Origin: DATMQA01 sp035566895
Lineage (GTDB): Bacteria > Verrucomicrobiota > Verrucomicrobiia > Limisphaerales > UBA8199
Direction: 5' to 3'
NCBI GenBank assembly: GCA_035566895.1
Contig: DATMQA010000029.1
Location: 1-64,000 of the forward strand
Length of the DNA: 64,000 nt
Positions 16,749 through 25,750 of this stretch are shown here, piece by piece (position 1 is the stretch's first letter; each line of letters begins with the position of its first letter). Under the pieces are notes generated by a model that had not been told where the DNA came from, searched no databases, and was given only the letters and a program-made list of their open reading frames with translations. Position numbers and translations under genes: made by a program.

Positions 16749-18452
16749 TCATTCGCCGAACAACACCTGCAAGGCGCCCAAATCATGCCGCCGTGTGAAT
16801 TGCTGGAAAGTCTCATGGGCCTGACGGTGCCTCAAATACGCGCGGAGCATTCGCTCGATTGTCCGCGGCAGCTCGTCGGCCGTCACGCCGCTGAAGACCT
16901 GCCGGCCCACCGCTTGATTTTTCCCGAAGCCGCCGCCGACAAACACGTGATAGCCGTCCACGCTCTCCCCGGCGAGCCGGGTCTTCACACCCAGGCAACC
17001 GATGTCGCCCATGTAATGTTGCGCACACGAGTTGGGGCAGCCGGTGAGATGGATATTCACCGGCTGGTCCAGCTCGAGGCGCTTTTCCAATTGCTTGATC
17101 AGTTGGAGGGCGTGGCCCTTGGTGTTTGACTGCGCGAATTTGCAATAGGAGTTGCCCGTGCAGGCGACCACCCCGCTGGCGAGATTCGACTGATTCGTCA
17201 TAAACCCAGCCTTCTCCAACGCCCGCTTGAGCGTCGGCACGAATGCATCGGAAACATTCGGCACGATAAAATTCTGCCAGACGGTCAAACGGATCTCGCC
17301 GCTGCCGTAGCTGTCAGCCAGGTCAGCCAGGCGCAACATTTGTTTGGGCGTGATCTGACCGACCGGGCAGGTCGCACCGACGTACTTTAAACCCTTTTGT
17401 TTCTGGGGAAAATCGCCGACGTGTGAATGCGGCAATTCCTGGCTCGCCCAGCGCACTCCGGCTGGGTCGAAAAGGGCGCGGCGTAGTTTTTGGCCGAGTT
17501 TTTTCTCGACCTCGGCCAGGTATTCATCCAAGGGCACTTTTTCGAGTAGATGTTTCAGCCGCGCTTTTTTGCGGTCGGTGCGACAACCGCGCTCGATGAA
17601 CACGCGCACGATAGCCGCCACCACTTTGGTGATCTCCACCGGCGGCACCACCACGCCCAGATCGCGCGCGAAGCTCTGATGCCCGGTCGCGCCGCCCAGT
17701 GCGACGCGGAACAGAATTTCATCGCCCAACCTCACGGCTTTGACGCCGATGTCGTTGGTGTCCTCGACCGAACCGATCAAACCGCCCCCATCAAAAGCGA
17801 TATTGAATTTGCGCGGCAGGTTGTAGAAAGAGCGGTCATTGATGATGATTTGGGCGAGGTCCTGCACGAAGGGCTGAACGTCAATCAACTCCACCGGGTC
17901 AACGCCCGCCGTGGGATTCATGGTTAGATTGCGGATGTTGTCGGCGCCGGCACCGCGCGTGTGCAGGCCGACGCTTTGGATCCGGCGCAACACCTCCGGC
18001 GCGTCCTTGGGCTGGATCAGGCGCATTTGCAGGTTCGCGCGCGTGGTGAGCTGCACGTAGCCGGTGGTGAGTTCCTGCGCAATGCGGGCCAGTTCGCGGA
18101 GTTGGTAGGTTTTCACCACGCCCCCGGGAATCCGCAGGCGCGCCATGAACGCATCTTTGACCGGCGTGAGAAAGAAGAGGCCATTCCATTTAAAACGGAA
18201 CAGGTCTTCCTTGTCCGGCGCCTTGTTCGCGAGCGCGTTTTCGACAATCTGTTGATAGGCATCGAGCGGGTGCAATTCGCGCTTCACGCGTTCCTCGAAA
18301 ATAAGCTCGTCGTTTTTCGGTGCGGGCGGGGGTTCAACATCACTGAAGCGTTGGCCGCGCGCGGCGAGACCGGCGAACAGACCCGTCAGATACTCTTTCT
18401 GCTCCGGAGAAAAACCTGCGCTCGCCAACGGTTCGGGGAGGGTCGCGCTCAT
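16749..18452 (-). CDS. nirA: assimilatory nitrite reductase, siroheme/4Fe-4S
   Basis: 567 residues; six-electron reduction of nitrite to ammonium. The two NIR/SIR half-domains carry the cluster and siroheme ligands ACTGNSYCKFA (C-x5-C) and TGCPNSCAQHYMGDIG (C-x3-C). The sequence is of the ferredoxin-dependent NirA type, not the NADH-dependent NirB type, and has no fused reductase. The diflavin reductase encoded immediately upstream (1 bp apart) may supply electrons, as CysJ does for CysI, though ferredoxin remains possible. A sulfite reductase role is less likely because of the nitrate-transport and nitrate-reductase neighbours. Confidence 0.92.
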   Translation of the reverse strand: MSATLPEPLASAGFSPEQKEYLTGLFAGLAARGQRFSDVEPPPAPKNDELIFEERVKRELHPLDAYQQIVENALANKAPDKEDLFRFKWNGLFFLTPVKDAFMARLRIPGGVVKTYQLRELARIAQELTTGYVQLTTRANLQMRLIQPKDAPEVLRRIQSVGLHTRGAGADNIRNLTMNPTAGVDPVELIDVQPFVQDLAQIIINDRSFYNLPRKFNIAFDGGGLIGSVEDTNDIGVKAVRLGDEILFRVALGGATGHQSFARDLGVVVPPVEITKVVAAIVRVFIERGCRTDRKKARLKHLLEKVPLDEYLAEVEKKLGQKLRRALFDPAGVRWASQELPHSHVGDFPQKQKGLKYVGATCPVGQITPKQMLRLADLADSYGSGEIRLTVWQNFIVPNVSDAFVPTLKRALEKAGFMTNQSNLASGVVACTGNSYCKFAQSNTKGHALQLIKQLEKRLELDQPVNIHLTGCPNSCAQHYMGDIGCLGVKTRLAGESVDGYHVFVGGGFGKNQAVGRQVFSGVTADELPRTIERMLRAYLRHRQAHETFQQFTRRHDLGALQVLFGE

Positions 18453-18453
18453 T

Positions 18454-20235
18454 TCAATACACGTCCCGTTGATAACGTTTGTCGGATTTCAGTTTAGCCA
18501 CGTAGTCTTTGGCGTCATCCGCGCTCTTCTGGCCGGCCTTTTCAATGACCGTGTGCAGCGCGGCATCCACGTCTTTGGCCATGCGCGACGCGTCGCCGCA
18601 GACGTAGAAGTGCGCGCCGGCTTCGAGCCAGGACCAAAGCTCAACGGTGTTTTCCAGCATGCGGTGCTGGACGTAAACCTTTTCCGTTTGATCGCGGGAA
18701 AAAGCCACATCGAGCCGGGTGAGGAGACCGTCCTCTTGCCAACCGGAGAGTTGCTCCTCGTACAGAAAATCTCCGCTCCGGGTTTGCTCGCCAAAGAACA
18801 GCCAATTCTTTCCTCTCGCCCCGGTCGCCTGGCGGTCTTCGAGAAACGCACGGAACGGCGCGATACCCGTCCCCGGTCCTACCATAATCATCGGTCTGTC
18901 GCCGGTCGGCGGTGGCTTGAAACCGGGTGACGGCTGAACGAACACCCTTACGAACTCCGTGTCACCCACTCGATCGGCGAGAAACGTCGAGGCCACCCCC
19001 TTCCGGCCGCGGCCAAAACTCTCGTAGCGGAGCGCGCTGACGGTCAGATGCGCCTCACCCGCATGGGCTTTCGGTGACGACGCAATGCTGTAAAGCCGCG
19101 GCGCCAGTTTTCTCAACATCTGGACGAACTCAGTCACTCCGATCGGCTGCGGCAGCAGGTGAAGCAAATCGATTACTCCGCGTCCCCAGAGCCACTGCTT
19201 CAATTCCTCACATTTGTCCGGCAACAGCAGCCGCGCGAGTTCGCTGGCGGGTGCGGCCCTCGCCACAGCTGCGACCAACTCCTGAGACGGCCGAGTGACG
19301 TCCAGGTGGCGGGTGAGGGCTTCGCGCAGCGGGAATACCGAACCGCCGAGCCTGACTTCCTCGTCTTCCTTGCACCGCAGCGCCGCGATAATGTCGCCTA
19401 CCAACTCCACGCAGTTTGCCGGCACGACGCCTAAGGCGTCGCCCGCCTCGTAGGTCAATCCGCTGCCAGCGAGCCTGATTTCATAATGTCGCACTTCCTT
19501 GCTCGAACCGGGTTTGTTGAGAAGGACCTGTCTCAAGAGCTTCGCCGGGAACGGATTGGATTTCCCGTAAGCAGGAGCAGATTTTGGGGTCGCGCCATTA
19601 CGGTGGAAAGAGCCGTTGGAAGTCCCATTGGCAGGAGCCGGTGCGGCGTCTGGGCAAAGTTTGTTCCACAATCCCTCGACCCAGATCTTCGCTGTGGTTT
19701 CGTAATCCGAATCGCATTCGGCGCGCGGGGTAAGGCGTCTTGCGCCGAGCATTTCGAGGCGGGAATCGAACTTTTTGGATGCGCCACAGAAATCGGAATA
19801 GTTTTTATCGCCGAGACCGAGTACGGCGAAGTTCAGTCCCTCCAAACGCGGGGCGGAATCAGCCTTGAGCCAGTTCCAAAAATTAACGGCGTTGTCGGGC
19901 GGGTCGCCGTCACCCCAGGTGCTCGAAATGATCACCGCTTTGCCGCCGGCAGCCAGATTGGCCTCCTCATAATCGTTCAACGCCAGCACCTTTGGCGCGA
20001 AGCCGCGTTGCTGCGCCTCCTTCGCAACACGCCGGGCCAGTCCTTCCGCCGTGCCGGTCTGTGAGCCAAACAGGACGAGCAACGGCTCGCCGGGCTTCGC
20101 CGACGCCACACCCGAAGGCGCGTCGATTTGCGGAGCTACACCTTGTGCGAACAACCCAGCGAGAAAGCCATTGAGCCAGGCCCGTTGCTCGGACGTAAAC
20201 GGAGCAGTCTCGGGAATGTAGGGAATGTGGGTCAT
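18454..20235 (-). CDS. CysJ-like diflavin NADPH reductase
   Basis: 593 residues from the ATG at 20235, whose ATGA overlaps the nitrate reductase stop. The N-terminal flavodoxin domain (FMN site LFGSQTGTAEGLARRV, TWGDGDPPDNA) is followed by an FAD domain (RLYSIASSPKA) and an NADPH-binding domain (VGPGTGIAPFRAFLEDR, FYVCGDASRMAKDV). This is the domain order of sulfite reductase flavoprotein alpha (CysJ). It ends in ...KRYQRDVY, the terminus typical of this superfamily. Lying between nasA and nirA, it most likely passes NADPH electrons to one or both of these reductases rather than to a sulfite reductase. Confidence 0.9.
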   Translation of the reverse strand: MTHIPYIPETAPFTSEQRAWLNGFLAGLFAQGVAPQIDAPSGVASAKPGEPLLVLFGSQTGTAEGLARRVAKEAQQRGFAPKVLALNDYEEANLAAGGKAVIISSTWGDGDPPDNAVNFWNWLKADSAPRLEGLNFAVLGLGDKNYSDFCGASKKFDSRLEMLGARRLTPRAECDSDYETTAKIWVEGLWNKLCPDAAPAPANGTSNGSFHRNGATPKSAPAYGKSNPFPAKLLRQVLLNKPGSSKEVRHYEIRLAGSGLTYEAGDALGVVPANCVELVGDIIAALRCKEDEEVRLGGSVFPLREALTRHLDVTRPSQELVAAVARAAPASELARLLLPDKCEELKQWLWGRGVIDLLHLLPQPIGVTEFVQMLRKLAPRLYSIASSPKAHAGEAHLTVSALRYESFGRGRKGVASTFLADRVGDTEFVRVFVQPSPGFKPPPTGDRPMIMVGPGTGIAPFRAFLEDRQATGARGKNWLFFGEQTRSGDFLYEEQLSGWQEDGLLTRLDVAFSRDQTEKVYVQHRMLENTVELWSWLEAGAHFYVCGDASRMAKDVDAALHTVIEKAGQKSADDAKDYVAKLKSDKRYQRDVY

Positions 20236-22514
20236 CCGAATCGGCGTTTGTCCGTTGAAATTCTCTCCAAGCGCACCGCGCAATGCTTGTAACTCGGCTG
20301 GCGCGAGTGCGGGTCGAAGTCAGCGCAGGTGAGTTGATTGGCCACGTCGTAGTGCATCGGGAGGAAGACCTGGCCGGGCTGCACCGCGGGTGTGATAAAC
20401 GCGCCGCATTCGATGCGGGCGCGCCGCGAGATCACCGCAACTTTCCCGTTCGGTTCGAGGCCGAGTTCGGCGGCGTCGTCCGGGTTGATTTCGAGGTAAG
20501 GATTCGCCGGGTAGAGCGTGCGCAGGATGGCAGACTTGCTGGTGCGGGTGTTTGTGTGCCACTGCGCCGACGTGCCTCGACCGGTGAGCAGCACCCATGG
20601 AAACTCGGCATCCGCCGGTTCGGCCACAGGGCGCGGCGCGTCGAAAATGAACTTGGCCCGCCCGTCGGCGTGGAAGAACTTTCCGTCCGCGAACAGGCGG
20701 CGCTCTTGGAAGGCAGAGTGCCGAGTGCAGAATGCGGAATGACCGCCCGAAGTCCGTAACGGAGCATTCCGCGTTCTGCACTCGGCACTCTGCATTCTGG
20801 AGAACGGCCATTGGATACCGCCGTTCTCATTCAGGTGCTGGTAGTTCTCGATGCCGGTGATGTCGCACGGCTGTCCGGCGGAGAGCCTTTTCAAAATCTG
20901 AAACACTGCTTCCGGCGAAACCCATTCGCGGAACATCTCGCCGCAGCCCCAGTAATGCGCGATGAGGCGGAAGATGTTGAAGTCGCTCAAGGCCTCACCG
21001 GGAGCGCGGCTGACTTTTTGCACCACCCCGAGGCGCCGCTCGCTATTAATGAACGTACCTTCCTTCTCCCCCCAGCCGGCGGCAGGCAGGATTAAATGCG
21101 CTCGTTGCGCCGTCTCGGTCGTGGCGAACATCTCCTGCACGGCTAGAAACTCCAGTTTGGCGGCGAGGGCGTTGAACTTCCTTTGATCAATCCACGAGTG
21201 GGATGCGTTCGTGGCGATGACCCATAGACCCTTGATTTTGCCCTCGGCGATCCCTTGGACGATTTGGTCGTAGGCCCATGAGTTTTGGCTGGGGATTCGT
21301 TCAAGAGCAATGTGGAGCAGTTCGGCGACCTCCACGCGGTCTTGAGCCCTCAGAAAGTCGCGCCCTCCGAAAAGGTTGGTGATATTGGAGTAAAGCCGTG
21401 AGCCCATCGCGTTGCACTGGCCAGTAATGCTGTTGGCGCCCGTGCCGGGCCGGCCAATATTACCAGTCATCAACGCGAGGTTGATGATGGCCTGCGCGGT
21501 GCGGGTGGCTTCGTGGCCCTGGTTCACGCCCATCGTCCACCAGAAACTCACTGCCTTCCCCTCATGAATCGCTTCGGCGAAACGGTAAATTTGTCCGACG
21601 GTCAGGCCGGTTTCGGTGGCCACTTTGTCCGGGGTAAACTGGTGGACGAAACCGGCGAATTCGGCAAACCCAGTCGTGCTCCGCCCGACGAACGCGTGGT
21701 CAATCCAGCCGTTTTGCACCAGCAGATTCGCCACGCCATAGAGCAAAGTCAGGTCGGACTTGGGCCGCAAGGCGAGATGCTGGCTGGCGTTCATGGCCGT
21801 TTCGGTCCGGCGCGGGTCAACGACGATAATCTGTGGGTTGTTTTTGTTGCGCAGGACGCGCTGCCACATGATTGGGTGCGCGATGCAAGGGTTGGCGCCG
21901 ATGAACACCAACGCGTCTCCCGCTTCGAAGTCGGCATAGGTGAACGGCGGCGCGTCGAAGCCGAAGCTCTGTTTGTAGGCGACATGGGCTGTGGCCATGC
22001 ACTGGCGTGTGTTCGAGTCGCAATGCAGCGCGCCCATCCCGAACTTCCAGAGCGCGCCGAGCAGCGCCATCTCTTCGGTGCAGATTTGGCCGGTGCTCAA
22101 GAAGGCCACGCTCTCCGGCCCATTCGCCGCCATAATGGTTTTGAGCTTCGCGACGAAGGTTTTCATCGCCTCCTCCCAGCCAACCGCTTTGAACGACCCA
22201 TCGGACTGGCGAAGCAGCGGCGCGGTGGCGCGGTCCGGCGCGGCCAGCGGGGTGAGGGCCTCCCAGCCCTTCGGGCACGCCAAGCCCAGGTTCACCGGAT
22301 AATCCACCGTAGGTGTCAGGTTCACAGCGACGCCGCCTCGCAAATGGATGTCGAGCGAACAGCCCGTCGAGCAAAACCCGCAAACGGAGCGCGTTGTGGC
22401 GTGAGGCTTGAGGCGCGCGGGAACCTGGCCGAGGCCGAAACCGCCTGGCGCGGGCTGCAGTTCTTCAGTGAACGCGCCGTGCCAGGAGCGGAACAGCGAA
22501 TTCCGTACGTTCAT
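20232..22514 (-). CDS. nasA: molybdopterin assimilatory nitrate reductase, catalytic subunit
   Basis: About 760 residues from the ATG at 22514, whose ATGA overlaps the preceding stop; the open frame reaches further but the extra 65 residues look non-coding. It has an N-terminal 4Fe-4S site (VCGFCSTGCSLD with a fourth Cys in ACPKG), a molybdenum-ligand region (DSNTRQCMATAHVAY) and C-terminal MPT-binding motifs (GRGTSAQWHTNTRT, INPDDAAELGL). It reduces nitrate to nitrite in the cytoplasm. About 26 residues between GGIQWPFS and ERRLFADGKFF are encoded by an inserted palindrome (20714-20792) that keeps the frame. NarB/NasC naming is equally suitable. Confidence 0.92.
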   Translation of the reverse strand: MNVRNSLFRSWHGAFTEELQPAPGGFGLGQVPARLKPHATTRSVCGFCSTGCSLDIHLRGGVAVNLTPTVDYPVNLGLACPKGWEALTPLAAPDRATAPLLRQSDGSFKAVGWEEAMKTFVAKLKTIMAANGPESVAFLSTGQICTEEMALLGALWKFGMGALHCDSNTRQCMATAHVAYKQSFGFDAPPFTYADFEAGDALVFIGANPCIAHPIMWQRVLRNKNNPQIIVVDPRRTETAMNASQHLALRPKSDLTLLYGVANLLVQNGWIDHAFVGRSTTGFAEFAGFVHQFTPDKVATETGLTVGQIYRFAEAIHEGKAVSFWWTMGVNQGHEATRTAQAIINLALMTGNIGRPGTGANSITGQCNAMGSRLYSNITNLFGGRDFLRAQDRVEVAELLHIALERIPSQNSWAYDQIVQGIAEGKIKGLWVIATNASHSWIDQRKFNALAAKLEFLAVQEMFATTETAQRAHLILPAAGWGEKEGTFINSERRLGVVQKVSRAPGEALSDFNIFRLIAHYWGCGEMFREWVSPEAVFQILKRLSAGQPCDITGIENYQHLNENGGIQWPFSRMQSAECRTRNAPLRTSGGHSAFCTRHSAFQERRLFADGKFFHADGRAKFIFDAPRPVAEPADAEFPWVLLTGRGTSAQWHTNTRTSKSAILRTLYPANPYLEINPDDAAELGLEPNGKVAVISRRARIECGAFITPAVQPGQVFLPMHYDVANQLTCADFDPHSRQPSYKHCAVRLERISTDKRRFG
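20714..20792. repeat. palindromic repeat inserted in frame inside nasA
   Basis: Two 28-base arms, 20714-20741 and 20765-20792, are inverted copies with one mismatch around a 23-base spacer. The arms are built from heptamer-like units (tgcagaa, gtgccga) of the same style as the intergenic arrays of this window. The element interrupts the nasA reading frame without a stop or frameshift. Confidence 0.88.
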
Positions 22515-24193
22515 GCAGCCACACCTCCGGGCATGCGTTTGCTCGCGCTCGCGGCGAAAAAAACGTAGCGCCCAATGATTTCCGAACCGAAAGTCGTCAA
22601 CGCCGTCACGCTCGCCCAGACCGGCGCGAGGTCCGCGCCATTGCTGAGCGCCAGCAGGCCGGATAAGGTCGCGGCGATAAACAAAGCCGTGTGGGCAGAC
22701 ATCATCCACGGCAACAGTTCGCGGATGACTCGGGCATTAAAGTGAAGCGGGCTCTGATCGTCGCGGAGCGCGGCGTCGAGTTCGAGGCGACGCCATAAGA
22801 ACAGCGCGGTGCGAATGACAAGCGCCGCGAGAGCGAACGGTTGGGCGAGGTTGACGTTTCCTATCCAGCTAAGCACGAGGGCGGCGCAGGTCGCCCCGAG
22901 CAGCAGCGCTGTGCCGAAGAAGTTGCAGAACGCGAGCCGCGCGTTCCACAACGCCCGGCCCGTGTCCACGTAGACCATCGCTGACGTGAACACGCCTACG
23001 AGGCCCAGCAGGGCAGCCAGCGGCACGAGTTTGCCCATGAAAACAGCGGCGCCAGCGGCGGCGGCGAACCCATTGAGGGCGATGACCTCGCGACTTAACC
23101 AACTCTTACGCCAACCGAGAAACGAGCGCCACGCCTTTAGGGGTTGGCCCAGGTGTAGCGTGGCCGTGGCCAGGCCCGCCACAAGCAACCCCAGACCCGT
23201 CACCGTGAGGGGGAACGGATGCGCGGCGGTTCTGCCCAGCAACGAGGCGGCTACCAACAAGCCCGCCGCCGATTGGGTGAGCACAAGCATGATGACCAGG
23301 GGCCAGTGCGGTGGTTCGAGGCGCAGCGCCGCGTAATCCGCAGCGACGAGATCCGCCAGAACGGGGTTCCTGGAAACATAACGTGTCGTTGGCAGAGTCA
23401 AAGCGGGGTCAGGCGAGTCCGGCAGGAACAGATTCTGAGGAAACTTTGTTCTAATTCTTTCGCCAGGAATGAGACTCGTCACCCCCTCACCCTCAGCGCC
23501 AGCCGACACCGCCGGCCCGGTTCGGAATCTGGCCGTGACGTCATCGCGTTCCACGACAGTGACACGGATGGCCTCGTTCGGGCAGGCCTGCGCACACGCC
23601 GGGGCTTCGCCGACGGCCAACCGGTTTGCGCACAGGTCGCACTTGCGGACGATGCCCAGGCGACTCGAGTACTTCGGCACTTCGTAGGGGCATTTCATAA
23701 TGCAATACTGGCAGCCGATGCATTGGTCATCGAGATGGCGGACGATGCCGGTGATCGGGTCCTTCTCGTAGGCCAACACCGGGCAGCCATTCAGGCAAGC
23801 GGGGTCAACGCAATGATGGCAGGCGGTGGTGACTTGCACCTGCGCTACGGGTGCTGTTTTGCGGGTGGTATGTCCCGGAGTTGAAGGCGAGATCAGTAGT
23901 CCGACGCTACGCCACGTTTCTGTCTCATCCAAACCGTTGAGAGAGTGGCAAGCGGCGACGCAAGCCTTGCAGCCGCTGCACTTATCCAGATCGACTTCAA
24001 AAGCGTACTGCTCGCCCTCTTTCGGCACCGAGACCGGCATAGGCCGTCGATAATGGGCCCTGTGAGTGTGGTCCCTTCGCGATTCGTGCCAACTGGAAAA
24101 TCGCTGGGCCGCAGTTAAATCACGCTGTTCGGCCAAAAGAGCGTCGATGAGCGAAACCGGCTCATCTTCGATTGGTGGAACCAGTGTGGTCAT
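22511..24193 (-). CDS. fused DmsB-DmsC type electron-transfer and membrane-anchor subunit
   Basis: 560 residues. Residues 65-230 form a four-cluster ferredoxin domain with repeated Cys motifs (CSGCKACVAAC, CHHCVDPACLNGCP, CIGCQYCIMKCP, CDLCANRL...CAQACP), as in DmsB/NrfC. From about residue 290 to the end there are eight or so membrane segments of the DmsC quinol-oxidising anchor type. In DMSO reductase these are two proteins; here they are one chain. Placed upstream of nasA, it could deliver quinol electrons to the nitrate reductase on the cytoplasmic face. This would be unusual for an assimilatory enzyme. Confidence 0.9.
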   Translation of the reverse strand: MTTLVPPIEDEPVSLIDALLAEQRDLTAAQRFSSWHESRRDHTHRAHYRRPMPVSVPKEGEQYAFEVDLDKCSGCKACVAACHSLNGLDETETWRSVGLLISPSTPGHTTRKTAPVAQVQVTTACHHCVDPACLNGCPVLAYEKDPITGIVRHLDDQCIGCQYCIMKCPYEVPKYSSRLGIVRKCDLCANRLAVGEAPACAQACPNEAIRVTVVERDDVTARFRTGPAVSAGAEGEGVTSLIPGERIRTKFPQNLFLPDSPDPALTLPTTRYVSRNPVLADLVAADYAALRLEPPHWPLVIMLVLTQSAAGLLVAASLLGRTAAHPFPLTVTGLGLLVAGLATATLHLGQPLKAWRSFLGWRKSWLSREVIALNGFAAAAGAAVFMGKLVPLAALLGLVGVFTSAMVYVDTGRALWNARLAFCNFFGTALLLGATCAALVLSWIGNVNLAQPFALAALVIRTALFLWRRLELDAALRDDQSPLHFNARVIRELLPWMMSAHTALFIAATLSGLLALSNGADLAPVWASVTALTTFGSEIIGRYVFFAASASKRMPGGVAA

Positions 24194-24205
24194 GTGCTGC
24201 TAAAA

Positions 24206-25750
24206 CTAAAACGTGAAGTTGACCTGGAGGTAGGAAAAGTCGGCATCGCGCGAGCCAAAACCCGGCGCGGCCCAGGTCTGCTGAACGTAATTCCCCGAAA
24301 AGAAATGGCCGTAACCGGCCTCGAGCTGGAGGCTGCGCGACACCGCCAGACCGGCGACCGCGGAAAACTCCGTCCCCAGGAAGCTGTTGTAACCCGGGTT
24401 GATGCCGTAGCCGTTGCCGGGGGTCGCCGCGATGCCACCGCGCGCGGCCCCAGCGACGGTGTAGAAATTATCGTGTGTGTCGGCCAGCCACAAAGCGTTG
24501 CCCATGAATGCGACGCTGAGCCGGCGTGTGGGCTTGAGCGTAAGACTGACGCCGGCGTCCTGGATATTCTGCAGCGAAACCAAATCCATCATGCCGTAAA
24601 ACTTGTGGTTCGTCGGAAACAGGTTGTCGAAGGTCCCATGCGTCCCATCGTTCGCGTTGCTGTCGCCCGAGCCATAGTCGAATTCCACACCCAGGCGCGG
24701 CGTGGCCCAGAGTTCGCCAAAGGTGTAACCGGCTTGGGCGACGGCCATGAACGCGTTCTGAGTCAGCCGCGGCGAGTTGCCATTGATGGTGAAGCGCGGG
24801 TCGCGGTAATCGCCGAACTGATAGGCGCCTTCGAGCGTGTAGTCAAACCCGTGCTGTTCACCCGGGAGGGATTTCAGCCGGCCGCCGACAGTATAAATAT
24901 CGCGGGCGCTGGGCTGCGGAAATTGCGGGCTGGAAACATCCGAGGCGGCTTGCGGGTCGGCGTTGCGGGCCAGCAGGTAAACGTCGAGCGCGTGCTTGGG
25001 GATTTTCGGCGTCGTAGCATAGATGCCTGAAAAATACTCGTGGTCGTTATCGACATCGAATTTTCCGTCCCGAGGAATGACGACGTGACTGGCAAAAAAA
25101 TCTGAGGCGAACCATTCGTTCTGCCAACGCAGCTTCACGGCATCGAACACGCGGCCGATATTATTCCAGCCGTACGGGCCGATCAGGCGTTCCTCACCGT
25201 AGAGGAATTCCTGCCGGCCTACCTTGAGCGAGAGCGGAAATTCCTTGTGGTTGCCCAGAGTCAGATAGGCCTGGTGCAGGTTGATGCGGTCGTCTTCGGG
25301 GCCATTACCCTGTCGGGCGGACGTGGCGGCTACCGCGGGAACGTTCGCGTACGCGAAACGCTTGTCATTGGCTTCCAAACTGCTTTGGCCTTCGACGTAC
25401 GCGCTCCACCATTTGTCGGTGTAACCAACGTGCAGGCGCAGGCGCGACAGCAAATAATCGTTGTACACGTCGGCGCCGTTGGCGCGAAAATCATTGTTCG
25501 GTTTGGCGGGCGTGCCTGGCCTTCCGGCGATGCCATAGCCTTCGTGGTCTTCAAAGCGGAGCCGTTCCACGCCGCCGATGTCCCAGACGCTCAGATAGGG
25601 ATTTTCCTGGCGCAACAATTCATTGATGTATCCCGCAAAGGGCTGAGGCGAGGGCGGGGGGGTGTACTGGGCGTGGGTGTTGGCGGCAGCGCCCAAAGCG
25701 AGCGCGCCCAGGGTGAGTTTGTTGGTCAAGTTGCGGGTTTTTCGTCTCAT
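24206..25750 (-). CDS. alginate-export-family outer-membrane porin
   Basis: 514 residues from the ATG at 25750 (ATGA overlap with the nrtD-like stop). A signal peptide (LTLGALALGAAANTHAQ) precedes a beta-barrel of amphipathic strands ending in ...YLQVNFTF, an outer-membrane C-terminal signature with final Phe. Sequences such as RLRLHVGYTDKWWSAYVEGQS and FDAVKLRWQNEWFASDFF resemble the alginate_exp family. In this operon it is better explained as a nitrate/nitrite uptake porin than an alginate exporter; no alginate genes are seen. Confidence 0.85.
   Translation of the reverse strand: MRRKTRNLTNKLTLGALALGAAANTHAQYTPPPSPQPFAGYINELLRQENPYLSVWDIGGVERLRFEDHEGYGIAGRPGTPAKPNNDFRANGADVYNDYLLSRLRLHVGYTDKWWSAYVEGQSSLEANDKRFAYANVPAVAATSARQGNGPEDDRINLHQAYLTLGNHKEFPLSLKVGRQEFLYGEERLIGPYGWNNIGRVFDAVKLRWQNEWFASDFFASHVVIPRDGKFDVDNDHEYFSGIYATTPKIPKHALDVYLLARNADPQAASDVSSPQFPQPSARDIYTVGGRLKSLPGEQHGFDYTLEGAYQFGDYRDPRFTINGNSPRLTQNAFMAVAQAGYTFGELWATPRLGVEFDYGSGDSNANDGTHGTFDNLFPTNHKFYGMMDLVSLQNIQDAGVSLTLKPTRRLSVAFMGNALWLADTHDNFYTVAGAARGGIAATPGNGYGINPGYNSFLGTEFSAVAGLAVSRSLQLEAGYGHFFSGNYVQQTWAAPGFGSRDADFSYLQVNFTF

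Noticed and set aside
18454..20235. sulfite reductase flavoprotein for sulfur assimilation
   Set aside because: Domain order fits CysJ, but the gene is locked by overlaps between nitrate and nitrite reductase genes and no cysI, cysH or cysD is present.
21513..22568. 351-codon plus-strand open frame opposite nasA
   Set aside because: Antisense to the nitrate reductase cluster-binding region; shadow composition.
24206..25750. alginate exporter
   Set aside because: The barrel resembles that family, yet all neighbours are for nitrate use, so the family name is kept but not the function.
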